Counted from the first letter of the stretch, positions 43,575-52,429 are shown. The stretch: DNA of 64,000 nt from Bremerella volcania (GCF_007748115.1 NZ_CP036289.1:6324001-6388000); one strand, 5' to 3'. The notes: generated from the letters alone by a model not told the origin. Program-made: numbers and translations.

Positions 43575-43749
43575 GTCCCCCTCTCCCCTGAGGGGAGAGA
43601 GGGTTAGGGTGAGGGGCTGCTGATGACGCTTCTCACCCTTTTAAGATTTAACGGCATATTCTCTTCTCGCAGTTCACGCTTCTTCCATAGCTAACCGAGA
43701 CACCTGATCTCCCCTCACCCTAGCCCTCTCCCCCAAGGGGCGAGGGGAC
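43575..43749. repeat. Paired inverted repeat element 2 (GTCCCCTC family)
   Basis: Left arm 43575-43616 (GTCCCCCTCTCCCCTGAGG, ending AGGGTTAGGGTGAGGGG) and right arm 43711-43749 (CCCCTCACCCTAGCCCTCTC, ending GCGAGGGGAC) are inverted copies about 95 bases apart. The right arm ends 14 bases before the start of the alcohol dehydrogenase gene, so its purine-rich end may serve as the ribosome binding site. Confidence 0.85.
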
Positions 43750-43762
43750 AGGATTCGATAAC

Positions 43763-44968
43763 ATGGCACAATCCTGGAGCTTCTTCTCTGCCGGGCAGTT
43801 CACCTTTGGCTGCGGATCTCGGCACGAACTTGGCAAGCGGGCCGCTGGTCGTCGGTATCGTAAAGTTCAGATCGTTACGGACGCCACGCTGGCCGGCCTG
43901 GGCATGGTGCAGCCGCTGGTTGACGACCTGAAGGAGCACGGCATTCAGGTCGAAGTGTTCGACGGCAGCGTCGCCGAGCCTGATTTGGAAATCGCCAGGA
44001 ACGCAGCGCTGATGGCCGGTACCTTCGAGCCGGACGCGATTCTCGGGCTGGGTGGTGGAAGCAATATCGACCTGGCCAAGGTCACCGCCGTGCTGGCCAC
44101 GCACGGGGGCCAGCCGCGAGACTACTTTGGCTGGGATAACGTTCCGTCCGAGATCATTCCGGTGATCGCCATGCCGACCACCGCCGGCACCGGCAGCGAG
44201 GTCTCGCAGTCGGCCGTGCTGACCGATCGCGAGTCGCACATGAAGGTGAGCATCCTCAGCCAGTTCATGCGCCCGGCTCTGGCAATTGTCGATCCCGAGC
44301 TGACCTTCAGCTGCCCGAAGCAAGTCACCGCCGATAGTGGCATCGACGCGCTGACCCATGCGGTCGAAGCGTACCTATCGAAGGAGTCGTCCGAGATCGC
44401 GGCCGAGCCCGGCGAGTCGATTCCGTACAGCGGCAGCACGCCGATCGGCGAGTTGTTTGCCGAAGAAGCGATCGCGCTGGTAGGCCGTTACCTGGTAGCG
44501 GCCGTTCACGACCCGCACAATCGCGAGGCCCGCGAGAAGATGGCGCTCGCCGCATCGCTGGCAGGCCTGGCGTTTTCCAACTGCGGCGTGGCGGTGGTTC
44601 ACGCGCTGGAGTACCCGATCGGCGGCCGCGTGCATTGCAGCCACGGCGGCGGCAACGGACTCTTGCTTCCTTACGTGATGAAGTACAACCTGCCGCAGCG
44701 CGAGACGAAGCTGGCTCGGATCGCGCAGCTGTTGGATCCGATCTGTGATTACGCCAGCGACATGGAAGGGGGCTTGCTCGCGATCCGCCAGGTGGAACAG
44801 CTCAAGGAACTCATTGGCATTCCCGAGAAGCTGAGTGCGCTGGGCGTGACCGAAGAGATGCTGCCGGAGTTCGCCGACAAGTCATTTGCCATTTCGCGGC
44901 TGATGAATATCAATCCACGCACCCCGACCCGGGACGACTTGCTGCAAATTCTGACTGAAGCGCTTTAA
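43763..44968 (+). CDS. Iron-containing alcohol dehydrogenase
   Basis: A 401-residue group III Fe-dependent alcohol dehydrogenase. The NAD-binding GGGS is at about residues 95-98 (LGLGGGSNIDLAK), followed by PTTAGTGSEVSQSA. Metal ligands are in SGIDALTHAVEA (Asp and His), and VVHALEYPIGGRVHCSHGGGN (two His). The substrate could be an alcohol, lactaldehyde or a polyol. AGGGGACAGGA from the repeat precedes the ATG. The gene lies among other carbohydrate-related genes but no pathway can be told. Confidence 0.93.
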   Translation: MAQSWSFFSAGQFTFGCGSRHELGKRAAGRRYRKVQIVTDATLAGLGMVQPLVDDLKEHGIQVEVFDGSVAEPDLEIARNAALMAGTFEPDAILGLGGGSNIDLAKVTAVLATHGGQPRDYFGWDNVPSEIIPVIAMPTTAGTGSEVSQSAVLTDRESHMKVSILSQFMRPALAIVDPELTFSCPKQVTADSGIDALTHAVEAYLSKESSEIAAEPGESIPYSGSTPIGELFAEEAIALVGRYLVAAVHDPHNREAREKMALAASLAGLAFSNCGVAVVHALEYPIGGRVHCSHGGGNGLLLPYVMKYNLPQRETKLARIAQLLDPICDYASDMEGGLLAIRQVEQLKELIGIPEKLSALGVTEEMLPEFADKSFAISRLMNINPRTPTRDDLLQILTEAL

Positions 44969-45022
44969 GCACATGGTTGTCCCTGCGGCGCGAATCCCAT
45001 AGAACGGAGTGTTCCTCATCTT

Positions 45023-45138
45023 GTCCCCTCGCCCCTCGCATGGAGAGGGTTAGGGTGAGGGGGCGAGCGACGCTGGACATTGCTCGCTTAACTTCCCAAC
45101 ACGAACAACAAACTCTTTCCCCGCGAGGGAGAGGGGAC
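45023..45138. repeat. Paired inverted repeat element 3 (GTCCCCTC family), short right arm
   Basis: The left arm 45023-45063 (GTCCCCTCGCCCC, ending AGGGTTAGGGTGAGGGGG) is full, but the right arm keeps only the CCCGCGAGGGAGAGGGGAC part at 45120-45138. It ends 11 bases before the next start codon. Confidence 0.75.
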
Positions 45139-45149
45139 AAGAGAAGCCG

Positions 45150-45974
45150 ATGTTTCCTTACGCTATCTGCAACGAAACGTACCAAGACTGGAAGCTGGAA
45201 ACGGCCCTGGCGCACGCGAAAGAGTCAGGCTATGATGCGATCGAAATCGCTCCGTTCACGCTCGCCTCGACTGCCTACGATTTGACCGCCAAGCAGCGCG
45301 GCGAGATCCGCGGCAAGATCGAAGATGCCGAACTGGACGTGGTGGGTCTGCATTGGCTGTTGGCCAAGACGGAAGGATTCTACCTAACCACCCCGGACGA
45401 TGCCGTTCGCCAGAAGACGAGTGACTACTTTTGCGAATTGGCGCGGCTATGTCGCGATTTGGGCGGAAAAATCATGGTGCTGGGCAGCCCGCAGCAGCGA
45501 AACCTGCTTCCCGGGGTGAGTGAATCTCAGGCAATGAAGCTGGCCGCCGATTGCATTCGCAAAGCGATGCCTACGCTCGAACAGTGCGACGTGACGCTTG
45601 CGTTGGAACCGCTCGGCCCGGCCGAAGGAGACTTCCTGAACACGGCGGAGAAGGGGTTGGAGTTGATGGACCTGATCGACTCGCCCAACTGCCAGATTCA
45701 CTTGGACGTGAAAGCGATGTCGGCCGAAGAGAAGCCGATCCCGCAGATCATCCGCGAAACGCACCCGCACATTGCTCACTTCCACGCCAACGACCCGAAC
45801 AAGCGCGGCCCAGGAATGGGAGACGTCGATTTTATCCCGATTTTCCAAGCCCTCAAGGAAGTCGGTTACAATGGTTGGGTCTCGGTGGAAGTCTTCGACT
45901 ACGAGCCTGGCATCGAGTCGCTGGTGAAGGACAGCATCGCCTACATGCGACAATGCGAAGCAGCGATCAGCTAG
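45150..45974 (+). CDS. Sugar phosphate isomerase/epimerase (AP endonuclease 2-like TIM barrel)
   Basis: A 274-residue xylose-isomerase-like TIM barrel. The family pattern is visible: YDAIEIAPFT, VGLHWLLAKTEG, LGSPQQRNLLPG, TLALEPLGPAEGDFLNT (with the metal Glu), IHLDVKAMSAEEKPI, IAHFHANDPNKRGPG and GWVSVEVFDYEPG (second Glu). Such proteins isomerise or epimerise sugars or inosose derivatives. The substrate is unknown. GAGAAG precedes the ATG. It may be cotranscribed with the alcohol dehydrogenase, separated by repeat element 3. Confidence 0.9.
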   Translation: MFPYAICNETYQDWKLETALAHAKESGYDAIEIAPFTLASTAYDLTAKQRGEIRGKIEDAELDVVGLHWLLAKTEGFYLTTPDDAVRQKTSDYFCELARLCRDLGGKIMVLGSPQQRNLLPGVSESQAMKLAADCIRKAMPTLEQCDVTLALEPLGPAEGDFLNTAEKGLELMDLIDSPNCQIHLDVKAMSAEEKPIPQIIRETHPHIAHFHANDPNKRGPGMGDVDFIPIFQALKEVGYNGWVSVEVFDYEPGIESLVKDSIAYMRQCEAAIS

Positions 45975-46015
45975 TTGCCATACATGCTGGTGAACGCAGC
46001 GCGTCCTAAGCTCTT

Positions 46016-46187
46016 GTCCCCTCGCCCCTTGGGGGAGAGGGCTAGGGTGAGGGGCGCAGCGCGATCGATACCGTCCACCGAGTTCGACTTTCAGAATACA
46101 ACGGATTGCCGTGGGAAACCTCTTCACCAAGGCTCACTCCGTTCAAAATACCTCACCCTAACCCTCTCCCTGCGAGGAAGAGGGGAC
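46016..46187. repeat. Paired inverted repeat element 4 (GTCCCCTC family)
   Basis: Left arm 46016-46054 (GTCCCCTCGCCCCTTGGGGG, ending GGGTGAGGGG) and right arm 46151-46187 (CCTCACCCTAACCCTCTCCC, ending GAGGAAGAGGGGAC) face each other across about 95 bases. The right arm ends 10 bases before the thyA ATG, so it supplies the AGGGGAC ribosome-binding-like sequence. Confidence 0.85.
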
Positions 46188-46197
46188 ATGAGTTTTT

Positions 46198-46992
46198 ATG
46201 CGACAGTACCTTGATCTGATGCAGCGGATTCTCGACGAAGGGGTCGAGAAGCACGATCGTACCGGCACCGGCACGCTGAGCGTATTCGGGCATCAAATGC
46301 GGTTCGATCTCGCGGAAGGGTTCCCGGTCGTCACGACCAAAAAGCTGCATCTGCGTTCGATCATTCACGAACTGCTGTGGTTTCTGCAAGGGGATACCAA
46401 CATCCGGTATCTCAAAGAGAACAAGGTCCGCATTTGGGACGAGTGGGCCGACGCCGATGGCAACCTCGGGCCGGTCTACGGCAAGCAGTGGCGCAGTTGG
46501 CAGACCCCCAGCGGCGAGACGATCGATCAGGTTTCGCAGTTGGTCGAGCAGATCAAGACGAACCCTGATTCGCGGCGGTTGATCGTCTCGGCCTGGAACG
46601 TGGCCGACGTTCCGCAAATGGCGCTGCCGCCGTGTCACTTGCTCTTTCAGTTCTACGTGGCGGAAGGGAAGTTGAGCTGTCAGCTCTACCAACGCAGTGC
46701 CGACGTGTTCCTCGGCGTACCGTTCAACATTGCTTCTTACTCGCTGCTGACGATGATGATCGCCCAGGTATGCGATCTGCAACCAGGCGACTTCGTGCAT
46801 ACGTTTGGCGACGCGCACCTGTACTCGAATCACCTGGAACAAACCAGGCTCCAACTGTCGCGCGAGCCTCGCCCGCTGCCGACGATGAAGATCAACCCGA
46901 ACGTGAAGGACTTGTTCGCGTTTACGTTTGAAGACTTCGAGCTCGTCGACTACGACCCGCACCCGCACATTTCCGCCCCGGTGGCCGTATGA
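46198..46992 (+). CDS. thyA: Thymidylate synthase ThyA
   Basis: A 264-residue thymidylate synthase making dTMP from dUMP with methylenetetrahydrofolate. Typical parts are [18 protein letters not shown] at the start, [24 protein letters not shown], and the active-site [11 protein letters not shown] with nucleophile Cys146, plus [17 protein letters not shown] and [12 protein letters not shown]. Length equals E. coli ThyA. The ATG of folA overlaps the thyA stop codon (ATGA), so the pair is coupled, as is usual because folA recycles the dihydrofolate made here. Confidence 0.98.
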   Translation: MRQYLDLMQRILDEGVEKHDRTGTGTLSVFGHQMRFDLAEGFPVVTTKKLHLRSIIHELLWFLQGDTNIRYLKENKVRIWDEWADADGNLGPVYGKQWRSWQTPSGETIDQVSQLVEQIKTNPDSRRLIVSAWNVADVPQMALPPCHLLFQFYVAEGKLSCQLYQRSADVFLGVPFNIASYSLLTMMIAQVCDLQPGDFVHTFGDAHLYSNHLEQTRLQLSREPRPLPTMKINPNVKDLFAFTFEDFELVDYDPHPHISAPVAV

Positions 46993-47486
46993 GAATTTCG
47001 ATGATCGTCGCGGCCAGCCAAGACTGGGTGATCGGCCGTGACGGAGACATGCCGTGGCGATTGTCTCACGATCTGAAGCGGTTCAAAAGCCTGACCATGG
47101 GGCACCCGATGATCATGGGGCGTAAGACGTACGAGTCGATCGGGCGGCTGCTTCCGGGACGCACGACGATCATCGTTACCCGCGATCCTGGCTACCAGGT
47201 CGAAGGGGCGGTCATCGCCAGCAGCGTCGGCGATGCGGTCGCCGCGTGTCACGACGCGGACGAAGCGTTTGTGGTGGGGGGCGCCGAAATCTACAAGGCC
47301 ATGCTCCCATGGACGACGCGGCTTTACCTGACGAAGGTACACGCCATGATCCCCGATGGAGACACGCACTTCCCGCTGCTCGATTTTCATCAGTGGCATC
47401 TGGAGTCGGCCGAAGAGATACCCGCCGACGAGAAGAACCAGTACCCGACCCGCTTCGAGGTCTGGGAACGTTTGCCGGAAGCGTAG
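46989..47486 (+). CDS. folA: Dihydrofolate reductase FolA
   Basis: A 165-residue dihydrofolate reductase. The N-terminal [20 protein letters not shown] and [11 protein letters not shown] (catalytic Asp28) are typical, followed by [28 protein letters not shown] and LYLTKVHA. It reduces dihydrofolate with NADPH after thymidylate synthesis. It overlaps thyA by four bases (ATGA). Confidence 0.97.
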   Translation: MRISMIVAASQDWVIGRDGDMPWRLSHDLKRFKSLTMGHPMIMGRKTYESIGRLLPGRTTIIVTRDPGYQVEGAVIASSVGDAVAACHDADEAFVVGGAEIYKAMLPWTTRLYLTKVHAMIPDGDTHFPLLDFHQWHLESAEEIPADEKNQYPTRFEVWERLPEA

Positions 47487-47489
47487 AAT

Positions 47490-47558
47490 GGTAGGGCCCG
47501 CGTGTCGCGGGTCGCGCAGCGGTACTCGGTATCCGACCCGCGACACGCGGGCCCTACC
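47490..47558. repeat. Long perfect inverted repeat between folA and the methyltransferase gene
   Basis: A 25-base arm at 47490-47514 (GGTAGGGCCCGCGTGTCGCG...) is perfectly complementary to 47534-47558, with a 19-base loop. It starts 4 bases after the folA stop codon, and its last base is the first base of the methyltransferase stop codon. No T-run follows either way. It may act as a bidirectional RNA end or be a dispersed element. Confidence 0.85.
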
Positions 47559-48451
47559 TAGGCCGTGGTTTCTTTCAGTCGGCGTCCCTTGGCGGTGCTC
47601 GGGGCGCTGGTGAGTGGGTTTTCGGCGCCGACCAGGGGATCCCCTTCTTTGACGCTGGCCAGACGCTGGCGCACTTGTTTCGCGTAGTCTTTGGATAGCT
47701 CGAAACCCAGCGGCTGGCGGCCCAGCTTCTTCGCAGTCACCAGCGTCGAGCCGCTGCCGGCAAAGGGATCCATGACGATCTCTCCTTCGTTGGAGCAGCA
47801 CTTGATGATTCGCCCCAGCAGTTGTTCCGGCATTTGGCAGCCGTGAAAGCCGGCTCGTTCCTTGAAGGTACCGGCCACGCGGGGGAAGTACCACGTATCC
47901 TCTTCGCTGCTGAAGCTTTCGGGGGCATCCTGGGGACGCAGGATCCAGGTATCGTCGGGAACGCGTCCCTTGGGATTGGCTCGCTTGTCGCCATAAACCA
48001 GCATCCGGGCGCTCGGGACGCGGATCTGCTCGTCGTTGAAGGTGAACTGCTTGGCGTCCTTGGTGAAGTAGAAGAGGTGCGCGTGGCTGCGGGTGAACTT
48101 GCTCTTGCAGTGCACACCGAAGGTGTAATACCAGACGACCCAGTTACGGCAATGCAGACCGAGCGTGCGCGTCGCCAGAACTTTCAGCTCCGCGGCGAAT
48201 TCATCGCCGATCGCCAGCCAGAATGCCCCGGTCGGCTTGAGAACGCGCTGGACTTCCCGCATCCATGTTTCGCTCCACAGGAGATACTCGTCGACCGATT
48301 TACGATCGTCGTACACGTCGTACTTGTAGCCGATGTTGAAGGGGGGATCGGCAAAGGCCAGATCGATGCACTCCTCCGGCAGCTTCTTCATCTGGGCGAT
48401 GCAATCGCCGGTCGTCAAACCGGTGGCGGAAAGTTTCGGTGGCGTCGCCAC
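47558..48451 (-). CDS. Orphan beta-class DNA methyltransferase
   Basis: A 297-residue DNA adenine-N6/cytosine-N4 methyltransferase. The catalytic motif DPPF is at residues 35-38 and the AdoMet-binding FAGSGST at about 230-236, so motif IV precedes motif I: the beta class, like CcrM. Between them are [20 protein letters not shown] and HLFYFTKD. The GTG start at 48451 is chosen because AAGGAGGG (48457-48464, reverse strand) is 5 bases upstream; a TTG start 11 codons earlier has no such site. No restriction endonuclease gene is adjacent, so it may be regulatory. Target sequence unknown. Confidence 0.9.
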   Translation of the reverse strand: MATPPKLSATGLTTGDCIAQMKKLPEECIDLAFADPPFNIGYKYDVYDDRKSVDEYLLWSETWMREVQRVLKPTGAFWLAIGDEFAAELKVLATRTLGLHCRNWVVWYYTFGVHCKSKFTRSHAHLFYFTKDAKQFTFNDEQIRVPSARMLVYGDKRANPKGRVPDDTWILRPQDAPESFSSEEDTWYFPRVAGTFKERAGFHGCQMPEQLLGRIIKCCSNEGEIVMDPFAGSGSTLVTAKKLGRQPLGFELSKDYAKQVRQRLASVKEGDPLVGAENPLTSAPSTAKGRRLKETTA

Positions 48452-48855
48452 AGCGGCCCTCCTTGGCGTGAATACTTCGTGCAATTTGGGACAAGCCCTG
48501 GTGGTATCACAGTGTAGCCCGGCAAGCGGCAGGGCGCAATCCTATCGGACCACCGTATCTTAACGGATTCTTGCCCCAACGTGGGTTTCCCCAGTCAGCG
48601 AATAAGAGGCCATTCACCCCCCAGCAGTATCTTCATTGGTCGCACAACTGGTGGCTATCTTGCCTGTCAAACGAAGAAACACCCATTGGCTGCGGATGTT
48701 ATCAGCACGGGAAATAAGCGGTCGAAAGTCCTTTCTTTCGAATTTCGCCGGTTGACCTTCCCTCAAAGGTAGGTGATGCTAAATCATTGAAACTCTGTTA
48801 AGAGTTTCTCCTCATTGAGCGCTTGTGAGGTGATCCACTTTGAAAAGGGCCAGCC
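48452..48855. other. Intergenic region between methyltransferase and STAS genes
   Basis: No gene is seen. One perfect hairpin, GAAACTCT/AGAGTTTC with a GTTA loop, lies at 48789-48808, about 48 bases before the STAS gene; role unknown. Promoters for the divergent genes are presumably here. Confidence 0.5.
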
Positions 48856-49236
48856 ATGAACGATGCCGCTCCGACGTTAGTCCACCACCATATTGCGGAT
48901 GAAGTCCTAGTGCTCACTCCGCAAGTCGAACAAATGCGTGATTCCGAGATCTGTTATTCGATTCGGGATGGCATGACCGACTATGTGAAACAGATCGATC
49001 ATCGACGCGTAGTGATCGATATGCAGAACGTCAACTTCGTCAGCAGTATCGGAATTCTCGCGTTTCTGAATCTTCGTCGGGCAGTTCCCAACGCGGACGA
49101 ACGGATCATTTTCTGCAACCTGTCCGACTCCCTCACCGGAATGTTCAGAATTTGCAAATTAATCTCAGAAAACCCTAACGACCCAACGCCGTTTGCTTCC
49201 GTAGATACTCTTGAGTCAGCTTTGTCGGCCGCGTAA
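48856..49236 (+). CDS. STAS domain protein (anti-sigma factor antagonist-like)
   Basis: A 126-residue single STAS domain. Core parts are DEVLVLTPQVEQMRD, RRVVIDMQNVNFVSSIGILA and ERIIFCNLSDSLTGMF. The phosphoacceptor region carries Ser63-Ser64 where SpoIIAA-like proteins have the regulated serine. It would bind an anti-sigma or other kinase-like partner in the cytoplasm, but no such kinase or phosphatase gene is in view. A second STAS gene with matching layout follows after about 100 bases. Confidence 0.88.
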   Translation: MNDAAPTLVHHHIADEVLVLTPQVEQMRDSEICYSIRDGMTDYVKQIDHRRVVIDMQNVNFVSSIGILAFLNLRRAVPNADERIIFCNLSDSLTGMFRICKLISENPNDPTPFASVDTLESALSAA

Positions 49237-49340
49237 CTTATCTGCGATCAGGCCGATCAGGCACTTCTGATTACCGATCATGCTAGCTTGATGCGAGCGA
49301 TCGGCACCCACCCCAACCATGCAAGGCGGAGCAAGGAAGC

Positions 49341-49733
49341 ATGAACGCCAAGGTATCTCATTCACTCGTTTCGTTCGAACAAGTCGACGATGTTCACGTG
49401 GTCACTCCCTTGATCTCGAACATGCGCGACGCGAACAACTGTCTGACGATTCGCGAATTGTTTATCGATTATGGGCGGTCCCGTCACCCGGAAAAGGTCT
49501 TAATTGACCTGAGCCACGTACGCTTTATGTCGAGCGTTGGCGTCCGAGTACTGGTCGCTTTGCTGCGGGAAGTGTGCGAAGTTCAGGGGCGAATCATGGT
49601 CTGCAGCCTGAATGGAGAGTTGCGGGGAGTACTTTTCGTCTGTAGCCTAATATCAGACGATATGAATCAACCGGGACCGTTAGAGGTAGCGACAAACCGT
49701 GAAGACGGACTCGATCGCCTGCGTTCCCCTTAA
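49341..49733 (+). CDS. STAS domain protein, paralogue
   Basis: A 130-residue STAS protein paralogous to the one at 48856: the VTPLISNMRD segment aligns with LTPQVEQMRD, and VLIDLSHVRFMSSVGVRV aligns with VVIDMQNVNFVSSIGILA. Ser64 (or Ser65) is the candidate phosphorylation site. The frame starting at 49341 is supported by GGAGCAAGGAAGC upstream. Function is likely partner-switching signalling; partners unknown. Confidence 0.87.
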   Translation: MNAKVSHSLVSFEQVDDVHVVTPLISNMRDANNCLTIRELFIDYGRSRHPEKVLIDLSHVRFMSSVGVRVLVALLREVCEVQGRIMVCSLNGELRGVLFVCSLISDDMNQPGPLEVATNREDGLDRLRSP

Positions 49734-49750
49734 CAAGGCTTGCCCTCCCC

Positions 49751-50128
49751 ATGCCCGATTTGCTACTCGAAGCCGTGAACCCTGTCCTGCCGTCCCGCGA
49801 CGTGAAGGCCGCCATCCAGTTTTATGTCGACAAGCTGGACTTTAAGCTATCGTATCAAGATGCGGACGATCCACGCTATGCATCGATCATTCGAGATCGA
49901 GTCGAAATCCATCTGCGCTGGCACGATCCCTCGAGCTGGGATCGTGTCGAACGACCCAATATCCGCATCGCCGTGTGCGACGTCGAGCACCTTTACAGCG
50001 TGTTTCAGCCCCTGGGGATCTTCGCTTCCGATACGACGCTGCGTGACACGGCCTTCGGCACCCGCGAGTTTGGCTTCTTCGATCCTGATGGCAACTTGCT
50101 GACGTTTTACTCCGACCTGGGAGAATAG
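49751..50128 (+). CDS. Glyoxalase/bleomycin-resistance superfamily protein
   Basis: A 125-residue vicinal-oxygen-chelate fold protein: AVNPVLPSRDVKAAIQFYVDKLDF, YASIIRDRVEIHLRW, and FGTREFGFFDPDGNLLTFY. The pattern is typical of bleomycin-binding-like proteins (PSRDVxxxxxFYxxxLGF and DPDGNLLxF). Activity cannot be assigned: dioxygenase, glyoxalase or drug binding are all possible. It follows the STAS pair by 17 bases. Confidence 0.9.
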   Translation: MPDLLLEAVNPVLPSRDVKAAIQFYVDKLDFKLSYQDADDPRYASIIRDRVEIHLRWHDPSSWDRVERPNIRIAVCDVEHLYSVFQPLGIFASDTTLRDTAFGTREFGFFDPDGNLLTFYSDLGE

Positions 50129-50181
50129 CCGACGCCTGCCGGAACGGTTCGTTACAGCTGCGCAGAGGTCCGGCCTTCACC

Positions 50182-50724
50182 ATGACTCATCCTCCGGTAC
50201 CTGAGATCCCGTGGACCAAGCGGCTGTTCTACTTGGGGTGTGCAGCGATCTTTTTCACGCTCGCAGTCCTGGGGATGATCTTGCCGATCGTCCCGGCAAC
50301 TCCATTTCTATTAGTGACCAGCTACTTTCTGGTCCGGTCGTTCCCGAAGCTGAATGACCTGCTGCTCGATCTGCCCTATTTCGGACCGATCCTGTACGAC
50401 TGGGAAGTGCGTAAGGGAATCAAGACGAGCACCAAGATTCAGGCAATCGCCACGGTCGTGCTCGGCTGGGGCATTTCGATCCTGCTTTTCCCGATCCCCG
50501 GCTGGGCATTGTTCATCATGGCCGCGCTGGTGGCGGTCGGAATCTATGTCATCTACCGCGTGCCTGAACCGCACGACGTGGCAATCACCAAGCCCAAGAG
50601 TGAGTCGGACGTTGCCCCTGAGAAAACCAAAGACGCGAGTGCCGTGCACGCACCACACGAGCTGGAACGCAAGCCCAGAGAATGGGATCGTAACCAGCGC
50701 CAGACGCATGGTGAGAATCATTAA
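50182..50724 (+). CDS. YbaN/DUF454 family inner membrane protein
   Basis: A 180-residue membrane protein of the YbaN (DUF454) family: LGMILPIVPATPFLLVTSYF, RSFPKLNDLLLDLPYFGPIL, YDWEVRKGIKTSTKI and two or three further helices (GISILLFPIPG). A hydrophilic, Lys-rich tail of about 50 residues extends beyond the usual family length. Function is unknown. It may be translated with the glyoxalase-like gene, 53 bases upstream. Confidence 0.88.
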   Translation: MTHPPVPEIPWTKRLFYLGCAAIFFTLAVLGMILPIVPATPFLLVTSYFLVRSFPKLNDLLLDLPYFGPILYDWEVRKGIKTSTKIQAIATVVLGWGISILLFPIPGWALFIMAALVAVGIYVIYRVPEPHDVAITKPKSESDVAPEKTKDASAVHAPHELERKPREWDRNQRQTHGENH

Positions 50725-50798
50725 ACGCAAACGCATGAAGGCGTAGGATCGATGGGTGCGTTACCTTCTTTGGCGATGCGAGAGGGGTCAAGGTTTTT

Positions 50799-50981
50799 CT
50801 AGATCGTTCCGACCTGCTGTAGGGCGAGATACGCCAGCAGGCTGAACCAGATGACCGCAACCACGGTCATCAGGATCAAGAAAGCGACGTGCGGCCTGGG
50901 TGGGTTCGATGTGGGAAGGTACACCGGCGATTTGCGGGCTTCATCCGGTTTGGGTGCCTGTTTGTTTTTGGCGGCCGCCAT
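50799..50981 (-). CDS. Small single-pass membrane protein
   Basis: A 60-residue protein with a basic N-terminus (MAAAKNKQAPKPDEARK) and one membrane helix in the second half (FLILMTVVAVIWFSLLAYL). It resembles small membrane proteins found at the end of ricT-containing operons in planctomycetes. AGGGAAGAAGC precedes the ATG. The gap to the TIGR04138 gene upstream is 23 bases, so it is in the same operon. Confidence 0.75.
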   Translation of the reverse strand: MAAAKNKQAPKPDEARKSPVYLPTSNPPRPHVAFLILMTVVAVIWFSLLAYLALQQVGTI

Positions 50982-51004
50982 GCTTCTTCCCTGTGCGTTT
51001 TAGA

Positions 51005-51502
51005 CTAGGCTTGTCCTGATTCTTCCGACAGTTGGAAGTCAAAGTTCTTCACGAACGCGTCTTCGAAGTCGTACTGATCGTTGAAGTCTTCGCGGCGGTC
51101 CGATTTCGACTTGCGCATCATGCCGATGCCAATCAGGTTGTAGACGATCTCGCCGAAATCGCTGGTGGTATGGATGCCCCACGAGTTGAGCACCACCTTG
51201 GCCAGCAGGCCGTACTGCTGCTGGGCGTACTGCCGGATGGCCTGGCACAGCACCTGACCGGTCAGATGGCGTTCGACGTCTTCTTCTTCATCCCAACCTT
51301 CGAGATCCTCTTCGAGTTCGTCGATCTCTTCCTCGAAGCATTCCAGGTCCAGATCTTCTTCTTCAGAGGCTTCTTCGTCCTGCTCTTCTTGGTACCGCTG
51401 TCCGAACGAAAGGGCTTCGCGGACGAATTGATAGGCTTCCATGCGATAGCGTGGATCGTCTTTGAGCAGCTGCATGAAGGCGGAATAAGTATCTTCGGAC
51501 AT
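51005..51502 (-). CDS. Minf_1886 family protein (TIGR04138)
   Basis: A 165-residue protein of the family found in planctomycetes and verrucomicrobia: YRMEAYQFVREALSF at the start, LTGQVLCQAIRQYAQQQYG, WGIHTTSDFGEIVYNLIG, and MMRKSKSDRREDFNDQYDF. A highly acidic insert (residues 40-75) is inside it. Function is unknown. It lies 6 bases after ricT, and AAGGAA before its ATG overlaps the ricT end, so it is translationally linked. Confidence 0.9.
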   Translation of the reverse strand: MSEDTYSAFMQLLKDDPRYRMEAYQFVREALSFGQRYQEEQDEEASEEEDLDLECFEEEIDELEEDLEGWDEEEDVERHLTGQVLCQAIRQYAQQQYGLLAKVVLNSWGIHTTSDFGEIVYNLIGIGMMRKSKSDRREDFNDQYDFEDAFVKNFDFQLSEESGQA

Positions 51503-51508
51503 GCCGTG

Positions 51509-52429
51509 TTATTCCTTCGGAGTGTCTGAGTTGGACTGGGTGTTCTCGCCGCTCTCTTCCGCGGCTTCCTTCTTGTCACGACGTTTGCCGCGTTTGGAAC
51601 CACCCCCGGTTTGGCCATTGCCCCGCTTGAGGACCGTCAGCACGTCGCTGGCGTCGATCATGATGTTGCGGTTGTCTTCCATGCGCACCAACAGCTGACC
51701 GGCCAGAATCTCGTGATTCAAAACGCGACCGCGGCCACTGTTGGTGACGATGTCGCTGCCAATGGGTGGTAGGTCGCGCTGCAGTTCTTCGTACGTGTCG
51801 TACTCGTAACGCAGACAGCACTTGAGTCTGCCGCAGCGGCCGGAAATCTTCGTCGGGTCGAGCGTCGCTTTTTGCAGCTTGGCCATCCGCATCGAAACCG
51901 GCGGCATTTCGCTCAGGTGCGTGTTGCAGCAGACCGGCTTGCCGCAGTCGCCATAGTCGGCCAGCAGCTTGGCTTCGTCGCGAACGCCGATTTGCCGCAT
52001 CTCGATGCGCGTCTGGAGTTCGGAAGCCAATGCCTTGACCAACTCGCGAAAGTCGACCCGCGACTCGGCCAGGTAATAAACGATGATCCGCTCGCCGCCG
52101 AAAAGGTGCTCGACGTCGACCAACTGCATCGGAAGATCCATCTCGCCGATCACGCGGCGAACGGTTTCCACCTCGCGCTGGGCGTCTCCGACCATGTGCT
52201 CGGTCTGCTTGAGGTCTTCGTCCGACATGGCCCGCATGATGCTGCCAAAGGCCGGATCGCTCAACTGCTTGACCGCCTCGTCGGTAGCTTCACATAGCAC
52301 ATCCCCCACCTCCAAGCCGCGCTTGGTGCGAATGATGACTTGATCGTCGCGGTTGTATTCATCTTTTGCTCGGGCCGAGAACACGCCTAAAAAACGCATG
52401 GCCCCGTAGCGAATGATGTATTTCGCCAT
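51509..52429 (-). CDS. ricT: PSP1 domain protein RicT-like
   Basis: A 306-residue PSP1-domain protein, similar to B. subtilis RicT (YaaT), part of an iron-sulfur complex affecting RNA maturation. The Cys-rich parts are DCGKPVCCNTHLSEMP and SGRCGRLKCCLRYEYDTYEEL, the presumed cluster ligands. The N-terminus (YIIRYGAMRFLGVFSA) is typical. The C-terminus is a charged tail (RGKRRDKKEAAEES) beyond the usual length. It starts an operon with the Minf_1886 gene. Confidence 0.9.
   Translation of the reverse strand: MAKYIIRYGAMRFLGVFSARAKDEYNRDDQVIIRTKRGLEVGDVLCEATDEAVKQLSDPAFGSIMRAMSDEDLKQTEHMVGDAQREVETVRRVIGEMDLPMQLVDVEHLFGGERIIVYYLAESRVDFRELVKALASELQTRIEMRQIGVRDEAKLLADYGDCGKPVCCNTHLSEMPPVSMRMAKLQKATLDPTKISGRCGRLKCCLRYEYDTYEELQRDLPPIGSDIVTNSGRGRVLNHEILAGQLLVRMEDNRNIMIDASDVLTVLKRGNGQTGGGSKRGKRRDKKEAAEESGENTQSNSDTPKE

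Noticed and set aside
10292-46187. CRISPR array from the repeated palindromes
   Set aside because: Repeats are spread over tens of kilobases, have no regular spacer length and no Cas genes are present; they are dispersed palindromic elements.
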